Origin: Sulfurovum sp.
GTDB lineage: Bacteria; Campylobacterota; Campylobacteria; Campylobacterales; Sulfurovaceae
Direction of reading: 5' to 3'
Length of the DNA: 6,796 nucleotides
NCBI GenBank assembly: GCA_004377245.1
Contig: SOIK01000224.1
Coordinates: 1 to 6,796, forward strand
The notes beneath the pieces are model-generated. The model had not been told where the DNA came from and did no database searches. It was given only the letters and a program-made list of their open reading frames with translations. Of the stretch, positions 6,782-6,796 are shown one piece after another. The position numbers were made by a program, and so were the translations under genes. Positions within the stretch are counted from its first letter, which is position 1. Each line of letters begins with the position of its first letter.

Positions 6782-6795
6782 TTGACTTATATCAA
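6782..6795 (-). promoter_or_regulatory. FNR/CRP-type activator box of the three-gene set
   Basis: The minus strand reads TTGATataaGTCAA, matching 9 of the 10 fixed bases of TTGAT-N4-ATCAA, and is flanked by C and G so that CTTGA/TCAAG arms are perfect. The spacing to the -10 element is ideal for class II activation. It sits at the window's right edge, so it could also serve a divergent gene outside. The same box type precedes napA, which suggests shared control. Confidence 0.7.
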
Positions 6796-6796
6796 G

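Overview
This window looks like a low-GC chromosome segment of a Campylobacterota (Epsilonproteobacteria) member, most likely a Sulfurovum- or Sulfurimonas-like anaerobe. The evidence is the gene order napA-napG-napH without napC (the epsilonproteobacterial nap arrangement), a long NapA of 948 residues, and AT-rich DNA. I assign the group from gene order and protein character only, because no database search was possible. Every gene lies on the minus strand, so transcription runs from the right end of the window to the left.

Region by region along transcription: (a) 6796-6735 is a promoter with a near-consensus FNR/CRP-type box (TTGAT-N4-GTCAA), placed exactly 22 bp before a TACAAT -10 element. 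(b) 6729-4646 is a three-gene set: a small DUF2249/TusA-like protein, a 12-helix membrane protein resembling subunit I of heme-copper oxidases, and a DUF59/MIP18 (PaaD-like) protein. A 107-bp inverted pair of REP-like palindromes lies between the second and third genes. (c) 4645-4324 is a 322-bp intergenic stretch. It holds a second, unrelated 71-bp REP-like pair, a hairpin with a short T-run on the minus strand (probable terminator), a second FNR-type box (TTGAT-N4-ATCAT), -10 candidates, and further dyads before a strong Shine-Dalgarno. (d) 4323-1 is the start of the periplasmic nitrate reductase operon: napA, napG, and napH, which runs off the left edge.

NapG and NapH would take electrons from menaquinol and pass them towards NapA in the periplasm, where nitrate is reduced to nitrite. 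The genes further downstream (normally napB, napF, napL, napD) would be beyond the window. The upstream three-gene set has no name I can give it. Its FNR-type promoter, its position next to nap, and the oxidase-like membrane protein with two small proteins from families linked to sulfur carriage or Fe-S assembly suggest a job in anaerobic or nitrogen-oxide metabolism. This set, and the two different REP-like pairs that bracket its last gene, are the least understood parts of the window.
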